A DNA stretch of 22,501 nt, taken from NCBI GenBank assembly GCA_045533175.1, contig JAZSHJ010000035.1:1-22501 (forward strand), written 5' to 3'. How positions within the stretch are numbered: position 1 is the stretch's first letter; each line of letters opens with the position of its first letter. A model generated the notes under the pieces. That model saw only the letters and a program-made list of their open reading frames with translations. It made no database searches and was not told the DNA's origin. The position numbers were made by a program, and so were the translations under genes. Shown one piece after another: positions 16,095 to 22,501 of the stretch. This stretch comes from SIG588 sp045533175. Its GTDB lineage: Bacteria > Bacillota > Clostridia > Oscillospirales > Acutalibacteraceae.

Positions 16095-17294
16095 TTATCG
16101 TTCCACACAATCGCGCTCCAACGCGTTCAGGAAGGCGGTACCGGTGAAAATTTTGCAATCGCCGATCACGCTGCCGTTGTCCAACTCTTCCCCACGCACG
16201 TTCATCACCTTGTAAGGTGCGGGATCCAGCAGCAGCACCTTGTATCCTTCCGATTCCCACGACACGTCATACGCGCGGCTCAAGCGCGTCACCTCCGCCC
16301 GTGCAAAGCGGACGACCGTTAAAAATTCGCACACCCCGTTTTCGTGCATTACCAACGGTTTTCGGCGACTTTTTCCCGATAAAAATTTGACGGAATACTC
16401 CCGTCGCGCCGAGCGCAGGCGGATGTTTTCGCCGTCATACAACGTGAACAGCGAACGATACGGACGGTCCATTGCTTCAATTATGTATCCGCCTGCCGCA
16501 CACACCGCGTGTAACCGTTTCAAAAAGCGGCGGCGACGACGCACACGACGGCAGGTGCGCAGAAGATACCACACCGCCAAAAGGATGACAACCGCCAACG
16601 CGGCCCGTGATGTGAACAATGTAAGCAGGGCGGGCAGATATCCCACCATGGCCGGAATCACGATCCCCGCCACACCCGCTGTCACCAAAGTGGAGAAGGT
16701 GATGCCGACAACCGCCCCGTTGAAGGCGCGTGCAGAAGGGTTTTTGTACCGTTTTTTGCCGTCGTACAATTTTTGTTCCCCGCGCTGATGCCAATACCAA
16801 TGCTCCATTGCTTTTGAGCGTGCGGTTACACCCAACACAAGGCACACGGCGATAAGCACGGGCAACAAATACAGTTTCGGCAACCATCCCGTTTGTCCGC
16901 GAAGCACGAAGTCGCCCAATACCGACCACGTTTTTTCAAGCGGCAATGCGAGATAAGCCGCCGCGAGCACCACGCTCTCCACCCACAATCGCGGTTGTGA
17001 AAAAAGGAAAATCAACCGTTCTTTTCGGCTGTGTTGCCGCACTTCGTAATCATACAGCCGTTCGCGCAGTTCATCGTCATACAGAGCAGAGATCTTATTG
17101 AATTGATACACCAACACCCCAAGGGCCAGAAGGCACACCACTCCCATCACACGGTCGGCAAACAAGGTGTCGGCAAACATACTGTCGCCCGACGGGGTGC
17201 GGCTGGGTTGCCAATACAGCACTTGTGCCACGATGACGTGACACAGCCATACCGTCAAAAAGCGTTCGGTATACCGCAAAATCCGTTTTAACAC
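16095..17294 (-). CDS. Unrecognised multi-pass membrane protein
   Basis: I do not recognise a family. The frame is open from 17423, but GGAGGTGAGG lies 8 nt before GTG 17294 and a strong promoter overlaps the upstream codons, so I choose GTG 17294, giving 399 residues. About six membrane segments are visible: ~12-28, 48-66, ~101-118, ~136-156, ~190-220 and ~228-245. A very basic stretch follows (RTCRRVRRRRRFLKR), then a ~130-residue soluble C-terminal domain, presumably cytoplasmic by the positive-inside rule. The N-terminal half has an acidic/basic loop (DDELRERLYDYEVRQHSRKER). The gene is divergent from proS and convergent with the Ca2+ ATPase. No catalytic motif stands out. Confidence 0.75.
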   Translation of the reverse strand: MLKRILRYTERFLTVWLCHVIVAQVLYWQPSRTPSGDSMFADTLFADRVMGVVCLLALGVLVYQFNKISALYDDELRERLYDYEVRQHSRKERLIFLFSQPRLWVESVVLAAAYLALPLEKTWSVLGDFVLRGQTGWLPKLYLLPVLIAVCLVLGVTARSKAMEHWYWHQRGEQKLYDGKKRYKNPSARAFNGAVVGITFSTLVTAGVAGIVIPAMVGYLPALLTLFTSRAALAVVILLAVWYLLRTCRRVRRRRRFLKRLHAVCAAGGYIIEAMDRPYRSLFTLYDGENIRLRSARREYSVKFLSGKSRRKPLVMHENGVCEFLTVVRFARAEVTRLSRAYDVSWESEGYKVLLLDPAPYKVMNVRGEELDNGSVIGDCKIFTGTAFLNALERDCVER

Positions 17295-17313
17295 ACCCCT
17301 CACCTCCGAATTT

Positions 17314-17342
17314 ATAGTACCATACCCCCCACTTTGTGTCAA
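17314..17342 (-). promoter_or_regulatory. Promoter of the membrane protein gene
   Basis: Minus strand TTGACA (17337-17342), 17-nt spacer, TACTAT (17314-17319), about 20-25 nt upstream of the start codon. Confidence 0.85.
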
Positions 17343-17370
17343 CAACTTCGCATTTTCGTAAAATTCATGG

Positions 17371-17399
17371 TTGAAAATACAGAAAAAGTTTAGTATAAT
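17371..17399 (+). promoter_or_regulatory. Promoter of the proS operon
   Basis: TTGAAA (17371-17376), 17-nt spacer, TATAAT (17394-17399), about 40 nt before the proS start. The leader is too short for a T-box riboswitch, so uncharged-tRNA control of that kind is not expected. Confidence 0.85.
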
Positions 17400-17440
17400 A
17401 TATGCCGTATATATTTTCTGCAAAAGGACGGATCAAAATT

Positions 17441-18883
17441 ATGGCAGCGGATAACAAAAAGATGGTGGAGGCCATTACCTCGATGGAAGAGGATTTTGCC
17501 CAATGGTACACCGACGTGGTGAAAAAGGCGGAATTGATCGAATACACCAGCGTTAAGGGGTGTATGGTCATTCGCCCGTACGGCTATGCCATTTGGGAAC
17601 ATATGCAGCGCATTCTGGACGGTATGTTCAAGGCGACGGGACACGAAAACGTGTGTATGCCGATGTTCATTCCCGAAAGCCTGTTGCAAAAGGAAAAGGA
17701 TCACGTGGAAGGTTTTGCGCCCGAAGTGGCATGGATTACCCACGGCGGCAGCGATTTGTTGGAAGAGCGCCTTTGCGTGCGCCCCACCTCTGAAACGCTG
17801 TTCTGCGAACAGTACGCCAATATCGTGCATTCTTGGCGCGATCTGCCGAAACTGTATAACCAATGGGTGAGCGTGGTGCGTTGGGAAAAGACCACCCGCC
17901 CCTTCCTGCGTTCGCGCGAGTTCCTGTGGCAAGAAGGTCACACCATCCACGCCACCGCCGAAGAAGCAGTTGCGGAAACCGAACAGATGCTGAATGTATA
18001 CGCCGATTTCTGCGAAAACTATTTGGCGATGCCGGTGGTGAAAGGCAAGAAGACCGAAAGCGACAAGTTCGCGGGTGCGGTTTCCACCTATGCCATCGAA
18101 GCGTTGATGCACGACGGCAAGGCGCCGCAGGCGGGTACCTCTCACTATTTTGGCGACGGCTTTGCCAAGGCGTTTGACATTCACTTCACCGATAAAAACA
18201 ACACCCAACAGAACCCGCACCAAACCTCGTGGGGTGTGACCACCCGTTTGATCGGTGCGATCATCATGACTCACGGCGACGACAATGGCTTGGTGCTTCC
18301 CCCCGCGGTGGCGCCGGTGCAGCTGGTGATTCTCCCCATTGCACAGCATAAGCCCGGTGTGCTGGAAAAAGCCGCCGAACTGCGTGACCGCTTGGCAACC
18401 GTGGCCCGTGTAAAGATGGACGATTCGGACAATTCCGCGGGTTGGAAGTTTGCGGAATACGAAATGAAGGGTGTACCGCTTCGTTTGGAGATCGGCCCCA
18501 AAGATATCGAAGCAGGGCAATGCGTGTTGGTGCGCCGTGACAACCGCGAAAAAGTAGTTGTGAAACTGGAAGACCTCGAAACCGTGGTGCCGCAGATGCT
18601 CAAAGACGTACACGACGCGCTGTATAAAAAAGCGCTCGACAACCGCGAACGTCGCACCTTTGCCTGCACCTCGATGGAAGAGATCACGGCAAAACTCGCC
18701 GAAAACGGCGACGGCTTTGTGAAAGCCATGTGGTGCGGTGGCGAAGAATGCGAAGATAAGGTGAAAGAGGTTACGGGCGTGGGTTCGCGTTGCATCCCGT
18801 TCGATCAGGAAACCCTTTCCGACCGTTGCGTTTGCTGCGGCAAACCCGCACAGTACATGGTGCTGTGGGGCAAAGCGTATTAA
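17441..18883 (+). CDS. proS: Prolyl-tRNA synthetase, archaeal/eukaryal-type
   Basis: A 480-residue class II synthetase that charges tRNA-Pro with proline in the cytoplasm. The start is ATG 17441 (MAADNKKMVEAITSMEEDFAQWY), preceded by AAGGACGG; an upstream in-frame ATG at 17402 overlaps the promoter. Motif 2 is around RWEKTTRPFLRSREFLWQEGHT and motif 3 around GVTTRLIGAIIMTHGDDNGL. An HGTP anticodon-binding domain follows (QLVILPIAQ), then the C-terminal Cys-rich zinc domain (AMWCGGEECEDK, RCVCCGKPAQYMV) and the terminal Tyr typical of the short type. It lacks the editing INS insertion of the E. coli-type enzyme. The type is known in some Firmicutes, so it need not be recent transfer. First gene of a probable four-gene operon. 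Confidence 0.97.
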   Translation: MAADNKKMVEAITSMEEDFAQWYTDVVKKAELIEYTSVKGCMVIRPYGYAIWEHMQRILDGMFKATGHENVCMPMFIPESLLQKEKDHVEGFAPEVAWITHGGSDLLEERLCVRPTSETLFCEQYANIVHSWRDLPKLYNQWVSVVRWEKTTRPFLRSREFLWQEGHTIHATAEEAVAETEQMLNVYADFCENYLAMPVVKGKKTESDKFAGAVSTYAIEALMHDGKAPQAGTSHYFGDGFAKAFDIHFTDKNNTQQNPHQTSWGVTTRLIGAIIMTHGDDNGLVLPPAVAPVQLVILPIAQHKPGVLEKAAELRDRLATVARVKMDDSDNSAGWKFAEYEMKGVPLRLEIGPKDIEAGQCVLVRRDNREKVVVKLEDLETVVPQMLKDVHDALYKKALDNRERRTFACTSMEEITAKLAENGDGFVKAMWCGGEECEDKVKEVTGVGSRCIPFDQETLSDRCVCCGKPAQYMVLWGKAY

Positions 18884-18895
18884 GGAGGACGTTCG

Positions 18896-19489
18896 ATGAA
18901 TCAGTTAGGCTTGCCGCAAAGCGGCGAAATTGTGGCGATCATGCACACCTCGATGGGGGACATTTCCATTCGTCTGTTCCCCGAAAAGACACCCAAAACG
19001 GTGGAAAACTTCACCACGCACGCCAAAAACGGCTATTACAACGGGGTGACGTTTCACCGCGTGATCAAGGACTTTATGATTCAAGGCGGTGATCCCGACG
19101 GTACGGGTTGCGGCGGCGAAAGCATTTGGGGCGCCCCCTTCAAGGATGAATTTGATCTGGAACTGCGCAACTATCGCGGCGCACTTTCGATGGCAAACGC
19201 AGGCCCCGGCACCAACGGAAGCCAATTCTTCATTGTGCAATGCGATGAAGTGGACGAGCGTTTGGTTACCCAGATGCGGGAACTGACAGACGGTGGATTT
19301 CCCACCGAAGTGACCGATAATTACGTGAAGGTCGGCGGCACGCCGCACCTCGATTTCCGTCACACCGTGTTCGGCCAGGTGTTTGAGGGTATGGATGTGG
19401 TGGATGCCATTGCCGCGGTGGAAACCGATCGCCGCGACAAGCCGCTTACCCCTGTTACCATCCTGTCCATCGACGTGAAAGAATGGTAA
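18896..19489 (+). CDS. Cyclophilin-type peptidyl-prolyl cis-trans isomerase
   Basis: A 197-residue cyclophilin without a signal peptide, so a cytoplasmic protein-folding enzyme. It begins 12 nt after the proS stop, behind AGGAGG. Core motifs are complete: MGDISIRLFPEKTPKTVENF, YYNGVTFHRVIKDFMIQGGDP (catalytic Arg in FHRV), RGALSMANAGPGTNGSQFFI, and the C-terminal HTVFGQVFEGMDVVDAI. A bacterial-type insertion (VDERLVTQMRELTDGGFPTEVTDNYVKVGG) separates the last two blocks, as in Clostridia homologues. The reading frame overlaps the next gene by 7 nt, indicating coupled translation. Confidence 0.96.
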   Translation: MNQLGLPQSGEIVAIMHTSMGDISIRLFPEKTPKTVENFTTHAKNGYYNGVTFHRVIKDFMIQGGDPDGTGCGGESIWGAPFKDEFDLELRNYRGALSMANAGPGTNGSQFFIVQCDEVDERLVTQMRELTDGGFPTEVTDNYVKVGGTPHLDFRHTVFGQVFEGMDVVDAIAAVETDRRDKPLTPVTILSIDVKEW

Positions 19490-19986
19490 ACTACGATGTG
19501 ATCTATGCCCTTTTGGGGGATCTCACACCGCTTACCGCCGATTGCGGCGAGGTGTGCGGTGCCGCCTGTTGTGGAGGCGGCGCAGGCGATGGGATGCTGT
19601 TGTTTCCAAACGAGGCTTCGTGGATGGGATACACAGAAGAAGTCACGCGGGAAAACGGACGGGAACTGTTTGTGTGTGACGGACATTGTGACCGTGACCG
19701 CCGCCCGCTTTCCTGCCGCATCTTTCCCCTTTTCCCCATCCTGACCGATGAAGGGCGCATCAAAGCGGTATACGATCCGCGTGCCTATCGGTTGTGTCCG
19801 CTTTTGCAGTTACAATACAACGTGCGGCTTGATCGCCGCTTTGTGCGGGCGGTGCGCGCGGTGGGACGGCGCGTGGCAAACGCACCCGACGGGTTGGCGT
19901 TTTTGAAGGAACAAACGGCCGAGATCGCGGAGATCAATCGTTTTTTGCGATTGGATAAAAAACGCGCGCCGATCTGTCGGCGATAA
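19483..19986 (+). CDS. Cysteine-rich conserved protein, possibly YkgJ-like metal cluster
   Basis: A 167-residue protein whose ATG lies inside the end of the cyclophilin gene, with no strong ribosome-binding site of its own, so it is probably translated by coupling. Cysteines cluster at residues ~21-30 (DCGEVCGAACCGG) and ~65-80 (CDGHCDRDRRPLSCRIFPLFP), with one more in YRLCPLL and one near the C-terminus. The RPLSCRIFP segment resembles the YkgJ-type cysteine-cluster family, whose members are thought to bind zinc or Fe-S; the similarity is partial. The second half is basic and helical. It could be a small metal-binding protein. I cannot assign a reaction. Confidence 0.75.
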   Translation: MVNYDVIYALLGDLTPLTADCGEVCGAACCGGGAGDGMLLFPNEASWMGYTEEVTRENGRELFVCDGHCDRDRRPLSCRIFPLFPILTDEGRIKAVYDPRAYRLCPLLQLQYNVRLDRRFVRAVRAVGRRVANAPDGLAFLKEQTAEIAEINRFLRLDKKRAPICRR

Positions 19987-20003
19987 GAAAGGATGGCAAT
20001 TGT

Positions 20004-20726
20004 ATGAAATTCGGTATTATCGGAGCCATGGATTCGGAAGTGGCCACCCTTATCGCATCCATGGAAGAACATGGGCGCGGAGAGATCGCTGCCTGTACCT
20101 TTGTGTGGGGTGTCATAGGTGATCAGGACGTGGTGGTGGTGAAAAGCGGCATTGGCAAGGTGTGTGCGGCGCTGTGTGCACAGATCTTGATCGACCGTTT
20201 TGCGGTGGACGCCATTGTCAACACCGGCATTGCGGGCGGATTGCACGCCTCCCTTTCGGTGGGCGACTTGGTGGTGGCGGATGCGGCGGTTCAGCACGAT
20301 TTTGATCTCACCGCCTTCGGCCACGTGAACGGGTATATGCCCGCGCTGGGCGGGGATGATCGCCTGCCGAGTTTCTGGCAGACCGATCCTTCGTTGGAAG
20401 AACGGTTTATTCATGCCGCCGAAACGGTAAAAGCCGAACAAGGACTTTCCTTCCGCTGTTTGGGTGGTGTGGTCGCTTCGGGCGATGTGTTTGTGAACGA
20501 CAGCGCGTTAAAACAAACGTTGGTGGAGCGCTTTAATGCGGCGGCGGCCGAAATGGAAGGCGCCGCCATCGCGCAGGTCGCGGTGTTAAACGGTGTGCCG
20601 TGTGCCATCGTCCGCGCCATCTCCGATTTGGCAGACGGAAGCGCCGCCGCCAGTTTTGAGGATTTTGAACAGCAGGCGGCCGATCTTGTGTCCCGCATTC
20701 TGCTGACCATGTTACGGGAAATGTGA
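20004..20726 (+). CDS. mtnN: 5'-methylthioadenosine/S-adenosylhomocysteine nucleosidase
   Basis: A 240-residue enzyme of the purine-nucleoside phosphorylase fold that cleaves adenine from methylthioadenosine and S-adenosylhomocysteine, feeding methionine and SAM recycling. Diagnostic motifs: GIIGAMDSE with catalytic E12, VVVKSGIGKVCAA, NTGIAGGL, VVADAAVQHDFD, AAEMEGAAIAQVA (substrate-binding Glu) and AIVRAISDLAD (catalytic Asp in ISD). The length is typical. AAAGGATGG precedes the ATG, 17 nt after the preceding gene. It is the last gene of the proS run and is closed by a strong terminator. Confidence 0.97.
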   Translation: MKFGIIGAMDSEVATLIASMEEHGRGEIAACTFVWGVIGDQDVVVVKSGIGKVCAALCAQILIDRFAVDAIVNTGIAGGLHASLSVGDLVVADAAVQHDFDLTAFGHVNGYMPALGGDDRLPSFWQTDPSLEERFIHAAETVKAEQGLSFRCLGGVVASGDVFVNDSALKQTLVERFNAAAAEMEGAAIAQVAVLNGVPCAIVRAISDLADGSAAASFEDFEQQAADLVSRILLTMLREM

Positions 20727-20734
20727 GTAAAGTA

Positions 20735-20772
20735 AAAAGCACGGTTGACGTTTTGTCAACCGTGCTTTTTTA
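20735..20772. terminator. Bidirectional terminator between mtnN and the HAD gene
   Basis: A stem of about 16 bp (AAAGCACGGTTGAC/GTCAACCGTGCTTT core) with a 5-nt loop and T runs on both sides, separating convergent genes. It overlaps the HAD stop codon by its last bases. Confidence 0.92.
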
Positions 20773-21399
20773 CAGCAATTGTGAAAAATCGGTGATGTAT
20801 TGATCGGTCGCCGCGCGAATGGCTTCTTCGTATTCCGCCGAAGACTCGTCATACACACCGCACACGAGCATTCCTGCCGCCTTGGCGGTTTGATCGGCCG
20901 AAAGGTTATCATCCAAAAAGAGTATCTCCTCCACCGGCTTGCCGATGCGTGCCGCCGCCATATGGTAGATGGCAGGATCGGCTTTGGTGGTATTAAAATC
21001 CTCACACGACCACACGTGATCGAACAACTCCCACAGCCCCAACCGTTTCAAACAAATGTCCAATACCGTGTGCGGACTGGCTGTGAGTATGTTGAGAGAG
21101 CCTCCCCGCGCTTTCAGTTCCCGCAACACATCGGGCACGTGAGTTTTGGCGGGAATGGTGTGAGCATATTCTTCATACATATACGTTTGCATCAAACGGC
21201 ACAGCTCTTGCTCCGTCTTATCAATACCAAGCGTGCGGAAATATCCGGCTGTTCCCGCATAACCGAGTGGCGTGATGATCTTTACAATGTCCTTCTCATA
21301 GGATATGCCGTGTTCATCCAAAATGCGCAGCATTACCCCCGCAAATACGGGCATGGAATCCACAAGTGTGCCGTCAAAATCAAACAGATAAGTATTCAT
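20770..21399 (-). CDS. HAD-superfamily phosphatase (phosphoglycolate-phosphatase-like)
   Basis: About 209 residues. Two adjacent ATGs occur; I use the second (MNTYLFDFDGTL) because it lies 6 nt after GGAG, while the first at 21402 is only 3 nt away. HAD motifs are complete: motif I DFDGTLVDS, motif II ILTASP, a lysine in NTTKADPAIY, and motif III ILFLDDNLSAD. The helical cap between motif I and II (residues ~20-85) places it in subfamily I, like phosphoglycolate phosphatase or beta-phosphoglucomutase. The substrate is unknown. It is the last gene of a three-gene minus-strand operon, 14 nt after the zinc-ribbon gene. Confidence 0.92.
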   Translation of the reverse strand: MNTYLFDFDGTLVDSMPVFAGVMLRILDEHGISYEKDIVKIITPLGYAGTAGYFRTLGIDKTEQELCRLMQTYMYEEYAHTIPAKTHVPDVLRELKARGGSLNILTASPHTVLDICLKRLGLWELFDHVWSCEDFNTTKADPAIYHMAAARIGKPVEEILFLDDNLSADQTAKAAGMLVCGVYDESSAEYEEAIRAATDQYITDFSQLL

Positions 21400-21416
21400 C
21401 ATTCTCTCCGCAACCG

Positions 21417-21641
21417 TTATCGCTTCGCCTTTTTGCTGTTGGCCACCTTTTCAACATCCTCTTTGTCGATCCACTCTTCGGTGAATCCGCAATCACAACA
21501 AATATACCGATGGATGTTCACGGTTGAAAAGATGGTGTTCCCTGTCATCACGTTGTTACCCGTGCCATATGCACCCGTGTATCCGTCGATACGCACAATA
21601 TTCCCCGATCGGCATTTGGGACAGGTTTTTGTGTGTTTCAT
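21417..21641 (-). CDS. Small zinc-ribbon protein
   Basis: A 74-residue protein with an N-terminal CPKC pair, a central glycine/threonine-rich strand region (TGAYGTGNNVMTGNTIF), a CCDCGF pair and a charged C-terminal tail (WIDKEDVEKVANSKKAKR). The paired C-x-x-C motifs form a zinc ribbon. Its function is unknown; such proteins may contact nucleic acid or act as scaffolds. GGAGAGTGA precedes the ATG. It sits 3 nt after the DUF1292 gene. Confidence 0.85.
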   Translation of the reverse strand: MKHTKTCPKCRSGNIVRIDGYTGAYGTGNNVMTGNTIFSTVNIHRYICCDCGFTEEWIDKEDVEKVANSKKAKR

Positions 21642-21644
21642 AAT

Positions 21645-21896
21645 TCACTCTCCGAGTTCCTCTTTGTGCAGTTCGCGGAATTTGTGAAATACCGCCTGCA
21701 TCGTTTCTTCATCCACACCAACATACGTTTCCTCTTCTCCTGCCGCCGCAGGAACAATACGCAGCAGTACCGCGCCGTCGCCGCCCTCGGCAGGAAAAAG
21801 CACGGCATAATCCTCGCCGCCCCATTCCACAACATCCAACACTTCAAAAGCGACCTCGTTGCCGTTATCATCGGTTAAATACAACAACTCTTCCAT
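21645..21896 (-). CDS. DUF1292 family protein
   Basis: An 83-residue acidic protein matching DUF1292: LTDDNGNEVAFEVLDVVEWGGEDYAVLFP, followed by VLLRIVP and a C-terminal FHKFRELHKEELGE helix. The family is common and single-domain in Firmicutes and its role is not established. It is the first gene of the three-gene operon, with its own promoter; AGAGGAAG lies upstream of the ATG. Confidence 0.92.
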   Translation of the reverse strand: MEELLYLTDDNGNEVAFEVLDVVEWGGEDYAVLFPAEGGDGAVLLRIVPAAAGEEETYVGVDEETMQAVFHKFRELHKEELGE

Positions 21897-21930
21897 CCGA
21901 AACTTCCTCTCAACCGCGCTGATTTTAAGT

Positions 21931-21959
21931 ATTGTAACATATTTTCAAAAAAATTGCAA
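21931..21959 (-). promoter_or_regulatory. Promoter of the DUF1292 operon
   Basis: Minus strand TTGCAA (21954-21959), 17-nt spacer, TACAAT (21931-21936), about 35 nt upstream of the start. The same hexamers and spacing occur before the CBM9-like gene. Confidence 0.8.
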
Positions 21960-21966
21960 TTCCCAC

Positions 21967-21995
21967 TTGACAAAACCAAAATCTTTTTATATAAT
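21967..21995 (+). promoter_or_regulatory. Consensus promoter of the tRNA-Val gene
   Basis: TTGACA (21967-21972), 17-nt spacer, TATAAT (21990-21995). Exact consensus for both hexamers, 22 nt upstream of the tRNA. Confidence 0.92.
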
Positions 21996-22017
21996 AACAC
22001 TCGCGTCAATCAAATAT

Positions 22018-22093
22018 GGACGTTTAGCTCAGCTGGTAGAGCATTCGCTTGACGTGCGAAGGGTCAGCGGTTCAAGTCCGTTAACGTCCACCA
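22018..22093 (+). tRNA. tRNA-Val (anticodon GAC), CCA encoded
   Basis: A 76-nt cloverleaf: acceptor GGACGTT pairs with AACGTCC, the D arm contains AGCTCAGCTGGTAGAGC, the anticodon stem TTCGC/GCGAA encloses the loop TTGACGT with GAC at positions 34-36, and the T arm contains GGTTCAAGTCC. Discriminator A and an encoded CCA end the gene at 22093. GAC reads the valine codons GUC and GUU. The 3' half serves as one copy of a downstream direct repeat, a common integration target. Confidence 0.96.
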
Positions 22094-22115
22094 AAACAAA
22101 GGCACCCCGTGTAGC
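22074..22115 (+). repeat. 42-bp direct repeat copy 1 (tRNA 3' end plus half terminator)
   Basis: Bases 22074-22115 are identical to 22233-22274. The repeat covers the end of the T arm, the 3' acceptor strand, CCA and the 5' arm of the tRNA terminator. This is the usual layout of an attachment site in a tRNA gene. Confidence 0.85.
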
Positions 22116-22130
22116 GGGGTGTCTTTATTT
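22101..22130 (+). terminator. Terminator of tRNA-Val
   Basis: Stem CACCCCG/CGGGGTG (22103-22109 / 22115-22121), extendable by one wobble and one GC pair, followed by TCTTTATTT. Confidence 0.85.
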
Positions 22131-22141
22131 CATGTTTTAAG

Positions 22142-22240
22142 ACGGACTTGAAACGAACTCCAAACGTGAGGCATCTTTGATGCCGAAGGTTTGGCAGAAA
22201 CAGTCCGGTGGACTGTTTCGCTCGTGAGAAGAAAGTCCGT
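22142..22240 (+). other. Predicted three-way-junction fold between the tRNA repeats
   Basis: Closing stem ACGGACTT (22142-22149) pairs with AAGTCCGT (22233-22240). Branch 1 is CCAAAC/GTTTGG (22160-22165 / 22189-22194) plus GGCATC/GATGCC with a TTT loop (22170-22175 / 22179-22184). Branch 2 is a perfect 10-bp hairpin GAAACAGTCC/GGACTGTTTC (22197-22206 / 22210-22219). It has no coding capacity. It may be a structured RNA or a DNA fold of a mobile element; the function is unknown. Confidence 0.55.
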
Positions 22241-22274
22241 TAACGTCCACCAAAACAAAGGCACCCCGTGTAGC
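22233..22274 (+). repeat. 42-bp direct repeat copy 2 (att-like)
   Basis: A perfect copy of 22074-22115, offset by 159 bp. After its end the sequence diverges and the 3' terminator arm is no longer complementary, so this copy has neither a complete tRNA nor a working terminator. Confidence 0.85.
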
Positions 22275-22501
22275 AGGGCGGCCACTTAGGGATTATTCGC
22301 CTAAAACAACGATTTTTTGCGGCATAATGCGTCAAAACGCCACGGTACGCGTCAGCGTTACTGTGGCGTTTTTCCTTTCCTTCCATCAAAAAATCTCTTG
22401 TTTTAGGGGCTTCGCCGTTTTGTAGCCACACGATTTGTTCTGTCCTCGAAGTTGTCAAGCCGCCGTAATACTGCGTAATACTGTATGTCTTACAAGGTTT
22501 G
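22275..22501. other. Repeat-rich gene-free end with nested palindrome
   Basis: No gene can be supported here. Arms CCTAAAACAA-x-x-ATTTTTTG (22299-22319) and their inverted counterpart (22387-22408) flank an inner 10-bp stem AAAACGCCAC/GTGGCGTTTT (22334-22343 / 22363-22372). T tracts follow on both strands, so the inner hairpin may also act as a terminator. The layout resembles a short non-autonomous palindromic element. Confidence 0.5.
22339..22367 (-). repeat. REP-like palindromic unit, copy 2
   Basis: In reverse complement it matches 16052-16080 at 26 of 29 positions, sharing the exact 16-mer GTAACGCTGACGCGTA. It sits at the centre of the nested palindrome. Confidence 0.7.

Noticed and set aside
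17400..17440. T-box riboswitch upstream of proS
   Set aside because: The promoter leaves a leader of only ~35-40 nt, too short for the stem I and antiterminator structures.
21859..22140. 93-codon plus-strand open frame
   Set aside because: It reads through the tRNA-Val gene and its promoter, so it is not coding.
22240..22458. 72-codon minus-strand open frame at the right edge
   Set aside because: It runs through the palindrome and the tRNA-derived repeat and has no convincing ribosome-binding site or domain.

Overview
The window looks like chromosome from a spore-forming, anaerobic member of the Clostridia, most likely an uncultured gut Oscillospiraceae-type bacterium. The evidence is a SpoIVB sporulation protease, a rubrerythrin, Gram-positive ribosome-binding sites, several near-consensus sigma-A promoters, and moderately GC-rich coding sequence. 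No species can be assigned from the sequence alone.

Layout. 1-5840 (minus) is the 5' part of one giant secreted protein gene that runs off the left edge; at least 1946 codons are present. It has a signal peptide, about six divergent beta-sandwich-like modules, a LamG-like domain, a calcineurin-type phosphoesterase domain and an array of C-x-x-C repeats. 6058-6660 (minus) is a small CBM9-like protein. 6772-6923 (minus) is the severed 3' end of a spoIVB gene. 6924-9598 is an AT-rich cassette with an MFS transporter (minus) and a divergent AraC-family regulator (plus). 9448-10632 (minus) is a complete spoIVB whose last ~50 codons lie on the cassette side. 10787-11326 (minus) is rubrerythrin. 11399-13254 (minus) is a two-gene export unit (HlyD-like adaptor plus MacB-like permease) with no ATPase. 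13396-16020 (plus) is a Ca2+ P-type ATPase. 16095-17294 (minus) is an unrecognised membrane protein. 17441-20726 (plus) is a run of housekeeping genes: archaeal/eukaryal-type prolyl-tRNA synthetase, cyclophilin, a cysteine-rich protein and MTA/SAH nucleosidase. 20770-21896 (minus) is an operon of DUF1292, zinc-ribbon and HAD phosphatase genes. 22018-22093 is tRNA-Val(GAC), followed by a repeat-rich, gene-free end.

The strongest unusual signals are two apparent integration scars. In the first, the AT-rich cassette sits exactly at the codons for the SpoIVB catalytic serine: a native-looking 3' end is stranded on the far side and the cassette supplies a divergent replacement 3' end, so the gene stays intact. 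In the second, a 42-bp perfect direct repeat of the tRNA-Val 3' end plus half of its terminator lies 159 bp downstream. The DNA between the copies can fold into a three-way-junction-like structure closed by the repeat itself. A 29-nt palindromic core is also shared between a terminator-like hairpin at 16045-16087 and a nested palindrome near the right edge, which suggests a dispersed REP-like element.

Functionally, the window mixes cell-surface interaction with polymers (giant protein, CBM9-like protein), sporulation signalling (SpoIVB), oxidative-stress defence (rubrerythrin), ion and substrate export, and translation or methyl-cycle housekeeping. Apart from the short operons noted, genes are mostly transcribed singly from their own promoters.
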